Below are positions 49,830 through 61,797 of a DNA stretch of 64,000 nucleotides, one piece after another. A program made the position numbers and the translations under genes. The stretch is taken from the NCBI GenBank assembly GCA_020152595.1, contig JAIGNY010002993.1, positions 277,001 to 341,000 on the forward strand, in the 5' to 3' direction. Within the stretch, counting starts at the first letter, position 1; every line of letters starts with the position of its first letter. This DNA is from Chiridota heheva. Lineage: Eukaryota; Echinodermata; Holothuroidea; Apodida; Chiridotidae. The notes under the pieces are model-generated. The model ran no database searches, was not told where the DNA came from, and saw nothing but the letters and a program-made list of their open reading frames with translations.

Positions 49830-52800
49830 TCTTAAATGTGGTATAAGGGTATCTTAAAACAGGGTGTTAAGCTGATGTGAATATCCATCCACTAAGTTTC
49901 CAAGAAATTTTGCAGAATGATACAGTATGATGCCATAAACAGCCGAGAACTGATTCTGTACTCAAGAAGGGAACCTTAAACTGGCCATGGTTGGTCAAAC
50001 AAATATTTATTGTAAAGAAAGAATTATTTTCCATCACAAATGTAACTAGTAAAAGTTATCAATGAACAGGTATATTTAGCTACATAAGTGCGAGGATTAA
50101 AGCGAGTAGAAAATCTGACCTGATTATTTACCAGGCAACGATCTTAAAATGGGGTGTAGTGATATCGCCAGCAGTTATCAATATTTTGGGCATGCGTGGT
50201 GAAAGCTCCTCCCCTTCACGTTTTTTATGCTAATTATTTCAGTAACTCTGGCTGTGATATTGCACAAGAGCATGGGAATCGGATTTGACTTTGTCAGATT
50301 CATTTTTAGCGACTATATACTCAATTGATTTGCTGAACAATCCTACCTGAAATCATAAACAGATAATTACAGGCACGAAAGATTTATTTTCTTAAAGAAT
50401 TATAATTCTAACAATCTTTGAAGTAATGCAATAATAATCAATATAACAACAACACAACATTTTATAGAATATTTTTAGAACAATGTTTGAAATGGCATAG
50501 AAGAAAATTAACTCAAGATATTTCACAATTTTCATTTCTCAATTCAGCAGTGTAGAATGAAAATGCGACACATATTTTTGTGAATTCTTTATTCCAAATG
50601 TATTCAAATCATGATATAGGCCTACTTCTTTCTATTCAGTATATTTTTTATTCACCACTTCCAATTGCATTGTTAAATCTCTGGTTAAACTTCTTTGACA
50701 ACGACCCACCCTCTGCTGGAAAAACTATTCATAGAGAGCCTTTGTTGTGATAAGTATGCTGCCAAATGTAACGGATCACATATGCTGTTCTCTTTGTGTA
50801 TCCAGACGTCATGGACTTGTGCACATTGCACAGCAAGCAGGGAAAACTTTTTGTCAGAATCCGATGGTATGATTTAGAGCTTTTTTCTAATCAATCGATA
50901 ATTAACAAAAACTAACACTGACAACAACTCACGTATAATTATCATGGAAAAGTCATGACCCCAATTCAAAAATCTAGCTAATAGGAAATACATGTACTGT
51001 ATGAGGAATTTTATACACCATGTACGATGCGGTCGTACAAGAATGGCATAACAGCTAGAAGAGCTATTTTTAGTGCCATTATGTATGAAATCTGATACTT
51101 TCTTAAAACCTTTCAGGGGCTTTATTTCAAAAAATACATATATCTCTTAGCAAAATACAAGCTATATGAAGCATACAAAAATCTTGCTTGAGCCAGAAAT
51201 TTAAGAGCAAAACTGTGTAAACCTAGGAGGAGATGCACTTTAAAGCAAACTATTGCACAGGCATATATGGGAGCTCATGTACGATTTGATAAGCTCCACT
51301 CATTACACTCTGTGTAATGGGTGGAGCTAAAAATCATTTGATTTTAATCAGTGCTTTAATCAGCATGATCAGCCAACACTGTTTCAATGTCAGATATGTT
51401 GTTTAAATAATTTTTTAAGGGTCATTTAATGGCAGTTCATGGAGCAGGATGGGCCCTGCCTCATTATCTTTTAGTACTTTGTCGAAAAGAGAAGGTAAGA
51501 ACCATTCTTACAAGAACTGGGTCTATTACCAGTCCTAAATGACTGTTGGGCCTGCCACGACCTGGATCAAACTAAGCTAAACATAAAAGAGTGTGACTTA
51601 CTTTCAACAATGTCTTTCATTTTAAGTTCAACAAATGCTCAGTATATTTGTGAGTAGATCCAATAGAATTTATTTGACACATTCGGCAATGGTTGAGCCT
51701 CCAAGGACCGATACTCTCCTTATCTAATTAAACAAACAAATAAATATAAATTCTTAAAATACTAATATTAGTAGTAAACCAGCACCAACACAACTGGCAA
51801 GAAAACAGTAACGATAAAAGGGCACCATTTTTTTTTTTTTAACTGACAAAAAACAAATCCACCAGAAACAAATGATAAACTAGTACTAATTTAATTGTAG
51901 AACTGTCACAATGGCTATATTATGTATCAGTTATCGCAGATAAAAAATATTGTGATATATTGGCACTATTTTTCAAGGAAAAAATGACTGATGATGCAAA
52001 ATGCAACCTAATGTGTCCCCACATGTTTCATTGACCTGCTACTTTTATCAAAACAGCCCTACTAAATAGTATTCTCAGCTTGATGGAAAGCCCAGGAAAG
52101 CTGATCATAATTTTCTTACTCAACATGTGCTGGTGTGCTTTACCTCTAATAGACCAAAATTGAATTCACTCAATATACCAACCAACAAGAGTAAAAAAGT
52201 TGTGTTTTTACTATTACTATAAATGAATTTTCATCACAACTTCCATAAATGTGGGAGTTGTCTAACTACTTTTCAAAGAGGCTGGCCCCAATTTCCCCAA
52301 ATGAGTTTTAAAATTTCAACACAACTTCCAATCAATGTGTGATGATACCCAATTTGTAATCTTTTGTCTAAACCATGTCTAAAACAGTAACCTACAATTG
52401 TACATTCAATTTGTATTTAAGCTCCTAAAACATACTTTCAGGATAAAATAAGATAATAATTAATTATTGATAAGATTTAGTAATAATTTTAGAAAGAAAA
52501 CTGTAAACAAATTACAGAATTTACACTCTAGAAATTCATGCCAACAATATTATCAATTAATATCAAAATTATCAAAAAAACTGGATTTTTTCACATCCAG
52601 GTTAGGAAAAATCAATTTTGGTAATATTCTTTCATTATTTACAGGTAGAACTTGATAAATTTGAGGGGAAGGTTATATATCCATTTATTAAATCTCCAAA
52701 TATTTAATTTCAAAAATGGATTTGCTTGTGTCATGACCACTATGAGGGAAAGTAAAATTTCACAAAAAATATAATAGAATGAACAAATGGACATTCATTG

Positions 52801-53150
52801 GTCCACAACTACCAGCTTCCAATAATTTCATTTCAATGATCTGTGTTATTAAAGACCAAAGTGTCACATTTCCCATGTTTTTTATTTATTTATTATTTAT
52901 TTTTCAAAGCTCTTTACATTGCAAATAAGAACAAATCTGAAGAACTTTTATAAGAGCTGATGAACAGCTTAGCTTGTGTTGTTTGTTCTATGTTTAACAG
53001 CTAAGGTCAAACAGAGATGCAACAACCAGTTGATAAACCAGTTGTGAAGCACAATTTTTGTGTAAAGTTTTCATTTGTGGGGAAAATATAGGACGCATTT
53101 TTCACTTATGAAAAAAGAGCATGAATCAATAATTTGCATTTACATTCAAC
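49830..53150. other. Intergenic, few features
   Basis: AT-rich. A hairpin with 17-bp arms (AGCTCCACTCATTACAC and its near inverse) lies at 51,292-51,328. A block at 50,690-50,880 is open in two minus-strand frames and one plus-strand frame but no coding call is made. Confidence 0.4.
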
Positions 53151-53207
53151 ATACTTTTAAATGTTTTCACTTAGTTATTTTTTCAAAAATACTATGACAG
53201 TACTTAC

Positions 53208-53422
53208 CAGAGATCATTTGCAGTAATGCTGTTACCGTATTACGGGATGAAGACCGATAATGTGATGGTATTGTAGGTGGTGAAGGCGCATGTGGTAACT
53301 CACGATGTGGTGTTGAGGGTGAAGTACGGCAAGGTGTTGCAGTGAGTGTTGATGACAATGGTGGAGATGGAAGATCTAACATGGTGTTATCTTTATCTGA
53401 AGAAATGTATCTTCTGTTCACC
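53208..53422 (-). CDS. Candidate 5' exon of an unidentified minus-strand gene
   Basis: Acceptor ACATACCTAG and donor TCTG/GTAAGT on the minus strand. The frame is open across the exon; the first Met is at 53,382, giving MLDLPSPPLSSTLTATPCRT and a further Ser/Pro/Thr-rich stretch to TVTALLQMIS. It leaves with one base. That phase cannot join the first known MIOX exon (phase 0) directly, so it belongs to another gene or needs an intervening exon. It resembles a disordered N-terminus; the family is not recognised. Confidence 0.4.
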
Positions 53423-53960
53423 CTAGGTATGTAATGAAAAGTATATTATAGTATAATTCATCAATTTATATTATTGTATCAGATAATCAATGAAGCCAGT
53501 GGACACGAGAGGTTCGCTACCCCACACTAAAGCTGAGTCGGGTATCTAGGTTTCTGCCCGCAAGTGCAGGTAAAGGTCCCAAATTAAATTAACAAAAGGT
53601 TAAGACCGATTGCTAGTTATACAAAGATTTTAGAAATTGAAATTTTACAATTCGCACATCTCTATTTTTCTCAACCAACTCAGCTTCAACTCATATCATG
53701 CATCATGAAAATTAACTACTGTACTGAATGAGCCTATATCGAACCACCACATGCTGGAAACTATGACCTGTTGAAACAAATCCATCCCCTTTTATTAAAA
53801 GTCAAACTGTTTTTTCCTGTACTGCTAGTGTATGTTACAGATTTTCATTCATTTTTTTTTTATGTTTGAGCTCTTCAAATGCAGCTTTTTGTAAGGTTTT
53901 AAAGTGTTAAATCTGTGAATATAAACCACGAACTAAAAGCCCTATGGTAAATTTACACAC

Positions 53961-54055
53961 CTTCTTTGTCTTTTATGTGTAATTTCTGCATCAGATTGCA
54001 ATGTCGGAGATTTCTTCAGCCCTTATCTGCATCAAGCGTCCTTTTTCAAATAAAT
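53961..54055 (-). other. Candidate upstream (5' UTR) exon
   Basis: Minus-strand acceptor TTCTCATTGCAG and donor AAGAAG/GTGTGT. When joined to the exon at 53,422 the frame is open only from GLKKSPTLQSDAEITHKRQ onward, with a TAA before it, so the exon is mostly or wholly untranslated. Splicing is inferred from site quality only. Confidence 0.3.
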
Positions 54056-54699
54056 CTGCAATGAGAATAAAATAATGCAAAATATGAGGCCATCCATAAT
54101 TTACTGTTTGGTTGGTGTAGGACCCCTAACCTATCCTGTTTAAAAAAAAAAAAAGGTCGGTAGGTAGGCCAATTCTTTAAGGTTTAAAACAAAAAAAATT
54201 GAAATTGTAAACATGGAATCAGTTGTTAAAGAAAATTTATTTTCATTTTTGGGGGTTTGGGAATGATTTTTACCGTGATTTTACCTTGACGGTCATACCG
54301 ATGTAGGAATAGAAGACTGATGCTCAGATTGCATAGCTTGTTTCTAGTGTGGAAGATCTTCTGTGCTAATTTTTGATTGAGAGAAGTTATTTTTATGATT
54401 TTGGTGCTCAGTTGTGTTCCCTTTTGATTTTTCTAGGTGCACATCTTTAAATAAATTTTAGTTTTCTTTAGTCAAGTCCTTGATATCCTAAAAACACAGG
54501 AAAACTTCTTCATATTGTAACTTCAGCCTTTTGTTCAATATTTTTGTATTAGACCTAACGTTACTATTAAACATTGGGCCTATTTTCAGATAATAATTGG
54601 TGCACATTTATTTTCTATACATTAGACATTGGAGCACATTTTGTAGATCTTGGCACAAATTTTCTAGACATAGGCTAGGTGCCCATTTTTGAGTCCCAA

Positions 54700-55580
54700 A
54701 AATTATCTTCTGCATACACTGCAAACTATGCAATCTGGGCTGACACCCTTGAAAATCTTGCCTTCGCCAATTCTTCTTGAATGCATTAACATTAGGCGCA
54801 AAGAGTAGTGCTTGCACAACTTAGTTCTAGTAAATTATTCAATGGCTTTCATATCCTTACAAAAAAAGAAATCCTAAAATAATCCAATCTAGCCACTTAA
54901 AGCAGGAAAAATGTAATCATATTTTCGCTGATCTGGTACACCTACTGTACTACTACTAGGCTAGTGTTATGCACTTGTCAGTTGTATGACTCACCCCTAC
55001 TACCCCTGGCAATGTCAGTCAAAGGTGAGTCATTGACATATGAAATAGTGACTCACATGTGCGTCATTGTACCAAATTGTCAGTCACCAGAGTGACTCTG
55101 GGGTGGGTCAATTTACTTCAGACCCATGGACTTTGTACAGAGGTGATTGATTCGGGGAAATTCGTTTCACAAAAAATGTCAGTCACCTAAGTGACTGAGG
55201 GGTGCGTCAATAAACATGTTTTGTCCACCCACTTTATGCAATGACTCACCTTGTCCGGGGGTGTATGGTGAGTCACACAATTGACAAGTGCATTACTACA
55301 TTTATCTTCTGCATACACTTTGCAAACTATGCAGTCTGGGCTGACACCCTTGAAAATCATGCCTTTGCCAATTCTTTCTTGAATGCATTAACGTTAGGCG
55401 CAAAGAGTAGTGCTTGCACAACTTAGTTTTGGTAAATTATTCAATGGCTTCCATATCCTTACAAAAAAAAAAAATCCTAAAATAATCCAACTAGCCACTT
55501 AGAGCAGGAAAAATTTAATCATAGTTTCGCTGATCTGGTACACCTACTGTACTAGTACACTAGGCTAGAGTTACACAGCT
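54700..55580. repeat. ~275-bp direct duplication separated by a MITE
   Basis: The segment from TATCTTCTGCATACACT to CTACTAGGCTAG occurs at about 54,706-54,966 and again at about 55,303-55,570, with a few per cent differences. The miniature element 54,970-55,292 sits exactly between the two copies. Confidence 0.88.
54967..55295. mobile_element. Harbinger-type MITE rich in AP-1-like sites
   Basis: 323 bp. TTA target duplications lie at 54,967-54,969 and 55,293-55,295. The inverted repeats read TGCACTTGTCAGTTGTATGA on the left and the inverse of TGCACTTGTCAATTGTGTGA on the right. A 3-bp TTA target is typical of PIF/Harbinger elements. The element carries at least five TGACTCA or TGAGTCA words, the AP-1 consensus, two of them inside the inverted repeats. 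Confidence 0.85.
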
Positions 55581-55928
55581 AGGCCTAGGTCACTAACGTT
55601 AGGCCTGACGTTACATAATTTGGGAATGAAGATTCGTGCTATCATCTGCCTTGCCAATGCTATGGTCGGCCTTGGTGAAGTTTAATTAATGTAAAATACC
55701 TCTTATTTTAATGGATCAATCCGGTCACAACAGCAAGGAAGTATAATATATTTTCAATTAAGCTGCTAGGATTTTGTAAATATTCCATATCGATCAAATG
55801 AAAATTCTAAGCGCCATGCCAAAACTTGAATTTTTTTATTTGAATGACTCACATGTGCTGCATGCAGAGGTGTGTACCGTACACATTGTGTATTAATTAC
55901 GAATTATGCGGGTTGCATTTATAGGCTC

Positions 55929-56256
55929 GTTGTGGTGCACGGCGCTGCAACAATGCTTTTTTGACGATCTCAAACTTCACTTGAAGGGGAAAACAAACAG
56001 TCAGTTATCATTGCAGTCAATGGCAGAAAAACATATTTTTTGTAAATTTCAAACAAATACTTGACAAAATTAATTTTTCTTCAAATATGTTGTGTATTTG
56101 ATAATAGTTTCCAACATATATGAGTACCATTAATTCTCACAGACTGGCTGAGGCAACACAAGTATTTATATAAAAAAAAAAATACCTTATTGACTGTAAT
56201 GATAAAGTTTCCCCTCCAACTTAGCAAAACCGTACCGAGCGCGTACACATTTAGGC
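55929..56256. repeat. Segmental duplication, unit A
   Basis: From GTTGTGGTGCACGGCG to the foldback at 56,257. Matches unit B (56,981-57,600) along its length apart from the LINE insertion in B. Both units end at a foldback element. Confidence 0.85.
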
Positions 56257-56914
56257 CCACAGGTGTTCCTAGCATTATGGCAACCTATATGCTTACTAGT
56301 ATATATATATAAAGAAATGTAGGACTCTTTGTAACGCGACTTTCGAACCGTATATGAAAATTCCTTTTTTTTTGACTACTCGCGAATCTTAATTACACTT
56401 TTTTATTCTACTCACATTTGCTGAAGACCCCCTTCTTCGTGTATAAGCCACAGTATTTGTTAGTTTTTTTCCAATCAGATGTACAAACGATGAATTTTCT
56501 ACCCCACTACCGTCAAGACAGTATATCTGCCTAACAATTTGCTGCAAACTAAAGCAACGTTGCGTACGTCATAAAGAAGCGGCACTTCAATGACGTCATC
56601 GCAACGTTTCTTTAGTTTGCAGCAAATTGTTGGGCGGATAGACTGTCTTGACGGTAATTTGGTAGAAAGTTCATCGTTTGTACATCTAATCGGAAAAAAA
56701 AATAACAAATACTGTGGCTTATACACCAAGAAGGGAGTCTCCAGCAAATGTGAGTAGAATAAAAGTGTACTTAAATTCGCTAGTCAAAAAAAGAAATTTT
56801 CATATACGGTTCGAAAGTCGCGTTAGGAGTCCTACATTTCTTTATAAAAATGATATATATATATACTAATAAGCATATAGGTTGCCATAACGCTAGGAAC
56901 ACCTGTGGTTAGGC
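56251..56914. mobile_element. Foldback element 1 (652 bp, arms ~300 bp)
   Basis: Starts CCACAGGTGTTCCTAGC and ends with its inverse. Nearly the whole element is one long inverted repeat around a centre at about 56,580. TTAGGC flanks both ends (56,251-56,256 and 56,909-56,914) and may be a 6-bp target duplication. A perfect CRE word TGACGTCA lies near the centre (56,591-56,598). No coding capacity. Confidence 0.85.
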
Positions 56915-56980
56915 CTACGTCAACTCCAGTCCGACCTCGAGAATATGCATAGGCCCTATTGAGGTCGGACATCTGGGAAT

Positions 56981-57600
56981 GTTGTGGTGCACGGCGACGT
57001 AACAATGCTTTTTTGACGATCTCGAACTTCAGCCAATGGGAAAAACAAACAGTCAGTTGTCATTGCAGTCAATGGGAGGAAAACCTATTTTTTGCCAGTT
57101 TTCAACAATTACTGTACATAATCAATTTTTCTTCACAAATGTTGTGTATTAGATCCGAATCTAAATCGGTAAAGTCGGCAAAAATCCTTCAAGAGGACAT
57201 GAACGCCGACGGAGCGTAAAAAGTATAAAAAAACTAGTTAGCAATACAAGTGTTAGTAACTTTAGCTTTGAAACAGTTGAGACTTGGTGCATGTACAATG
57301 TCTGACCGTAAAGCATTCCAATCCTTTAGTATGTGAGGGAAGAAAGAGTGTTTAGGCCCCTATATACATTTTTTTTAGCATAGGAAAACTGGAAATTAGG
57401 GTCATGATTATTTCTTGTATAAGTTCTGACGGTGGGGTAATAGTTTTCAACATATATGAGTAGGGCCTACCATTAATTTTCGTTGACTGGCTAAGGCGAC
57501 ACAGGTATTCATAAAAAGTATCCTATTGACTGTAATGATAAAGTTTCCCCTTCAACTTGGCAAAACCGTACTGAGCCCGTACATGGTTACGTCGAACCGA
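56981..57600. repeat. Segmental duplication, unit B
   Basis: Second copy of 55,929-56,256, interrupted at 57,155-57,437 by a LINE tail. It leads into foldback element 2. Confidence 0.85.
57155..57437 (-). pseudogene. LINE reverse transcriptase C-terminal tail (CR1/L2-like)
   Basis: On the minus strand the frame NHDPNFQFSYAKKN is followed, after a frameshift near 57,350, by SFFPHILKDWNALRSDIVHA and PSLNCFKAKV. This is the conserved end of many LINE reverse transcriptases (FFPRTIxDWNxLPxxxxxAPSLxxFKxxL). It interrupts unit B of the duplication and is absent from unit A, so it inserted after the duplication. Confidence 0.8.
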
Positions 57601-58198
57601 CCACAGGTGTTCCTAACGTTATGGCAACCTATATGCTTACACTATATATATATATAAAGGAAGGTAGGACTCTTTCTAACGCAACTATCGAAGCGTACAA
57701 AAAAAATCCCTTTTTTTGACCACTCGCAAATCTTAAACCTTTTTTACTCTACTCACATTTGCTGGAGACTCCCTTCTTTGTGTATAAGCTACAGTATTTG
57801 TTAGTTTTTCTCTGATTAGATGTACAAACGATAAATTTTCATGACGTCATGAAGAGGCAGCGCTGTAATTACGTCATCGCAACGTTTCTTATAGTTTGCA
57901 GCAAATTGTTGGGCGGATAGATTGTCTTGACAGTCATTTGGTAGAAAATGTATCGTTTGTACATCTAATCGGAGAGAAACTAACATATACCGTGGCTTAT
58001 ACACGAAGAAGGGAGTCTCCAGCAAATGTGAGTAGAGTAAAAAAGTTTAATTAAGATTCGAGAGTGGTCAATAAAAAGGATTTTTTTTGTACGGTTCGAT
58101 AGTCGCGTTAGAAAGAGTCCTACCTTTCTTTTTATATATATAGCCTATAGGCCTATAGTGTAAGCATATAGGTTGCCATAACGTTAGGAACACCTGTA
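57601..58198. mobile_element. Foldback element 2
   Basis: Same family as element 1: CCACAGGTGTTCCTAACG at the left end and the inverse at the right, with long inverse arms. A TGACGTCA word lies at 57,842-57,849 and a TTACGTCA relative near 57,872. The possible flanks are AACCGA and AACCAA. The centre is partly deleted compared with element 1. Confidence 0.85.
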
Positions 58199-58744
58199 AA
58201 CCAACCACCTCAATATATTATAACTTAGGCCCTTTCTACTAACTAAACGTAGGCCTATATGTTAGCCATAAATCTGTACATACATATAAAGTTTAAGTTC
58301 TAAAGACATGATTAAATCGACGGCTTAGCCTACCATCTTCACTTCAGAAATATGAGTGATGACACCATACACCACACAAGCGCTGACTGGCTGAAGACCA
58401 AAGGTTTGAGGAGGCCTAACAGTAACACATAGGCTAGGCCTACTAACGTTAGACTAACGTTAGTAACACTTCGGCTGGTTTGGTGACGTTTATCAAACTT
58501 TGTAACAGATTTCTGAATGTTGTTCTCCCGAGATCGATCGTATTCATCAGCACTGGCAAGCAAGACCAGATTAATGATGTTTCAAATAGACTGTACATAA
58601 ACTGTCAGGACTTTAGGCCTGTATGAAATCTGATTGTTTGATAAGTCTGTTTGTTGTGCAAATGCAAAGTTAATTTTAAGACCAACGACGCCAGCAGAAG
58701 TACGTAATTGTTATTTTTTTCAGGCTTATGCCTGGCTTGCTGCC

Positions 58745-58945
58745 AAGGTTAGCACAGAAGGTATCACTCCGCCATCCCAAAATGAGAACCAGAGAGAAAA
58801 GGCTATTACAAAGTTTATCATTTCGGGAATGGTAGAGAAAGGATAGGACTTGACTCTGCATATCCAAACTTGACGAGATTTGTTTAAGTAAAGTTTCATG
58901 GGGAACTACTTTACCATGGACTCAATGGGGCAAATAATTAGTTTC
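58745..58945 (-). mobile_element. AGGTAGCAC-family fragment, inverse orientation
   Basis: The minus strand matches the right half of the family (CATGGTAAAGTAGTTCCCCA, TTTGGATATGCAGAGTCAAG, CCTATCCTTTCTCTACCATT). Confidence 0.8.
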
Positions 58946-58987
58946 GTACGTCACATGATTTGTGCAGTCACGTGCAGTCACAAGTTT

Positions 58988-59096
58988 CAGGTAGCACAGA
59001 ACTAATTATTTTTCCTATTGAAGCCTATGATAAAAGATTCAAGTTCGGGGTCCTTTTTGTCACATAATTTGTGCAGTCACAAGTGCAGGTAGCACG
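58988..59096 (+). mobile_element. AGGTAGCAC-family fragment, left end
   Basis: AGGTAGCACAGAACTAATTA and about 80 further bases of the family, cut off just before the complete copy at 59,097. Confidence 0.8.
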
Positions 59097-59560
59097 GAAC
59101 TAATTATTTGCCCTATTGAAATCTATGATGAAAGAGTCAAGTTTGGGGTCCTTTTTGTACCAGAATGTTATAGATTTGGGATCTTTTCCAAATAGTACCA
59201 TTAAATATCTCTCAGATAAGGGTACTTTCAATAGGGGTCACCAGAGGTTTCAGCTTTTTTTTTTGCTTTTTTGGGCTGATGTAAAGAGGTGTTATACCCC
59301 CTCACAAAATTAGTCACTGGCAAATTAGGATATGGGATGGTAAAATATTTCCTCATGAAACTTTTACTGAAACAAAATTTCGGCAAGTTTGGATATGCAT
59401 AGTTAAGACCTATCCTTTCTTCTATCAATCCTAAAATTTTCAAGTTTTTTGCTTTCTGTCCCATAACATGGGACCTCTCAAAAATATTTGTATAAGCCTT
59501 ATCTCTGAGGGTTCTCATTTTTGGATGGTGAAGCGATACCCTATTAGTTCTGTGCTACCT
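59097..59560 (+). mobile_element. AGGTAGCAC-family miniature element, complete
   Basis: 464 bp. AGGTAGCACGGAACTAAT at the left, ATTAGTTCTGTGCTACCT at the right: perfect inverse apart from one base. No coding potential. Confidence 0.9.
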
Positions 59561-59569
59561 ATAGTAGCG

Positions 59570-60845
59570 CAAACTTCTCCCTATCTCTTTTAGATTTATA
59601 TCACTGCATCCGGTACTTAATTCCGACTAACCTTGTATGACCCAAAATTCCACTGAACCATTTGGGTCCCAGAAAAACAGCTAGCATTTGACTGTGCAAT
59701 GTGTAACATAGTACACACAAGTATGATATGCTCATAATGGTCTATCATTAAAACCAACAAAAACAGTAAGAATATTCCCATGGAAAATAATTTGATAAGG
59801 GTGGTTCCTACAAACATTTAAGTATGTTATTTGGGCTAACTTTGAAGTGTACCCTTGGGAATACAGCTAATAACCAAAAAAAATAGCAAATTTGCATAAA
59901 AATATGATTGGATCCATTAATTTCGCTATTCTATAGCATGGAAACACAGTTTCCCATTGAAAAATAGCCTTTTGCCATTCAATTAAGGTCAGTACTTTTT
60001 TAACAAACAGAAATCTCGAAAAACCATGTCCCCTCTCCCCCTAAAATTCAGCAACAACTATGCCCCCACCAAAAAAAAAAAAAATATATAGTGCAAATTT
60101 AGTCTCTCTGCTTTTCTGGACCATGAAAAATGACTGTTATCTAACTTTAATGACACTTTTAAGTGCAAAGTCAGGACCTTTGTCAATTGGAACAATGCAA
60201 TTTAGTGACCTGTGATGACCTATGTCAATCTGAGTAACAGAGTTTAGCCCAAACGAATTTATGTCCAACCAAACACATTTTCATCAAAATCAAATGCTAC
60301 CATTGGCCAGACCTTCTGCGAAAAACTTAAAATACATCATAAAGGACTCATTTTCAAGAAAAATACCATTTTGTATACAAAAAGTTAACAAAATTCAGAC
60401 TTTCAATAAAATCTAGGGTCAGTTTCCCTCAGCAAATAAATATTCCAATGATGGAAAGTTCTTTAATAGCTTTAAAATCAGGCCCATAGAAAATAAAAAC
60501 TACTGTCCCCCCCCCCCCCCTCTCCCTCTTCCCCTCAATTTCCTCAAGCACATTACTTTAAGAGATATATAATGGTTCTTTGCATGAATAATCATCCAAT
60601 AGCTATGGATTTAGGCCTTAATTTCCTAGCATGCTTTTGAAGCTTACCTTACCATGTATACCTGCCAACAGTTGCAGAATTGATTAAGTGGACCAACGGA
60701 AATGGCCCATTTTCTCCTCAATCTGGGTCACCTGAGCCAGAAATGTCTCTTTTTGTGCATATTTAATGATATTTCTATCAAATATTTTGAAATTGTCACA
60801 CTTTCCTTCTTAAAAGTACATGTAATATACAAATACCCAGTCTGG
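59570..60845. other. Intergenic, nothing recognised
   Basis: AT-rich with A-, T- and C-runs (C run near 60,507). No bounded feature. Confidence 0.4.
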
Positions 60846-60849
60846 CTAC

Positions 60850-61309
60850 AGGTAGCATGGAACTAATTATTTGCTGCATTGAAGCCCAGAGTCAAGTTTA
60901 GGGTCCTTTTTGTACCAGAATGTTATAGATTTGGGATCTTTTGTGATGGTTTCCCAAAAGTAACATCTAATATCTCTCGGATGAGGGTACTTTCAATAGG
61001 GGGTCACCAGAGGTTTTGGTCCTTTTTGGGACTAAAGTGAAGAGATGTTATACACCCTCACCAAATTACTCAAATTTTGGTGTGGGTCCATGGTAAAATA
61101 GTTCCCCATGAAAATTATACTGAAACAAATTTCGTCGAGTTTGGATATGCATTGTCAAGTCCTATCCTTTCTCTACCATTGCTGAAATTTTTACCTTCTC
61201 GGCTTCCTGTCCCATAATAAAGGATTTCTCGAAAATATTTCTATTAGCCTTTTCTCTCAGGGTTCTCATTTTGGGATGGCGGAGTGATACCTTATTAGTT
61301 CGTGCTACC
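60850..61309 (+). mobile_element. AGGTAGCAC-family miniature element, complete
   Basis: Starts AGGTAGCATGGAACTAATTA; ends ATTAGTTCGTGCTACC. Interior as in the copy at 59,097. Confidence 0.9.
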
Positions 61310-61354
61310 ATAAACTTATTAACTGATAGTGCTACCTAAAAAAAAAAAGTTAGC

Positions 61355-61797
61355 AGGTAGCACGGAACTAATTATTTTCCCTATTGAAGCCTATGATAAA
61401 AGAGTCAATTTCAGGGAACTTTTCGTACCAGAACACGAACGGTTTGGAATATTCTGTGATGTTTTTGGAAAAGTACTATATAATACATTTCGGATGAGGG
61501 TACTTGTAATAGGGGGTCACCGAAAGTTTTGGTCCTTTTTTTAGGCTAAAGAGGAGTTGTACACCCTCACCATATCACTCAAATTTTGGTGCAGGGGTTC
61601 ACAAAAAAATAGTTTCCAGATCTCAAGTTTAGATATGCATAGTCAAGACCTATCCATTCTTTACCATTCCTAAAATTTTCAACTTTTCAGCTTCCTGTTC
61701 CATGAAATGGGACTTCTCGAAAATATTTTTATTAGCCTTTTCTCTCAGGGTTCTCATTTTCAGCTGACGCAGTAATGCCTAATTAGTTGTGCTACCT
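61355..61797 (+). mobile_element. AGGTAGCAC-family miniature element, complete
   Basis: Starts AGGTAGCACGGAACTAATTA; ends AATTAGTTGTGCTACCT. It follows a stray right-end fragment (GTGCTACCT, about 61,330). Confidence 0.9.

Noticed and set aside
50690-50880. Coding block on either strand
   Set aside because: Three frames on two strands are open and none has a recognised family; no convincing splice borders.
58339-58563. Minus-strand frame beginning with ASADEYDRSRENNIQKS
   Set aside because: Looks protein-like at its start but two other frames are open too, it runs into TAACGTTAGGCCTA low-complexity sequence, and no donor was found.
58719-58742. Microexon AYAWLAAK after a T-rich acceptor
   Set aside because: The donor (GTTAGC) is weak and the stretch adjoins a transposon fragment.
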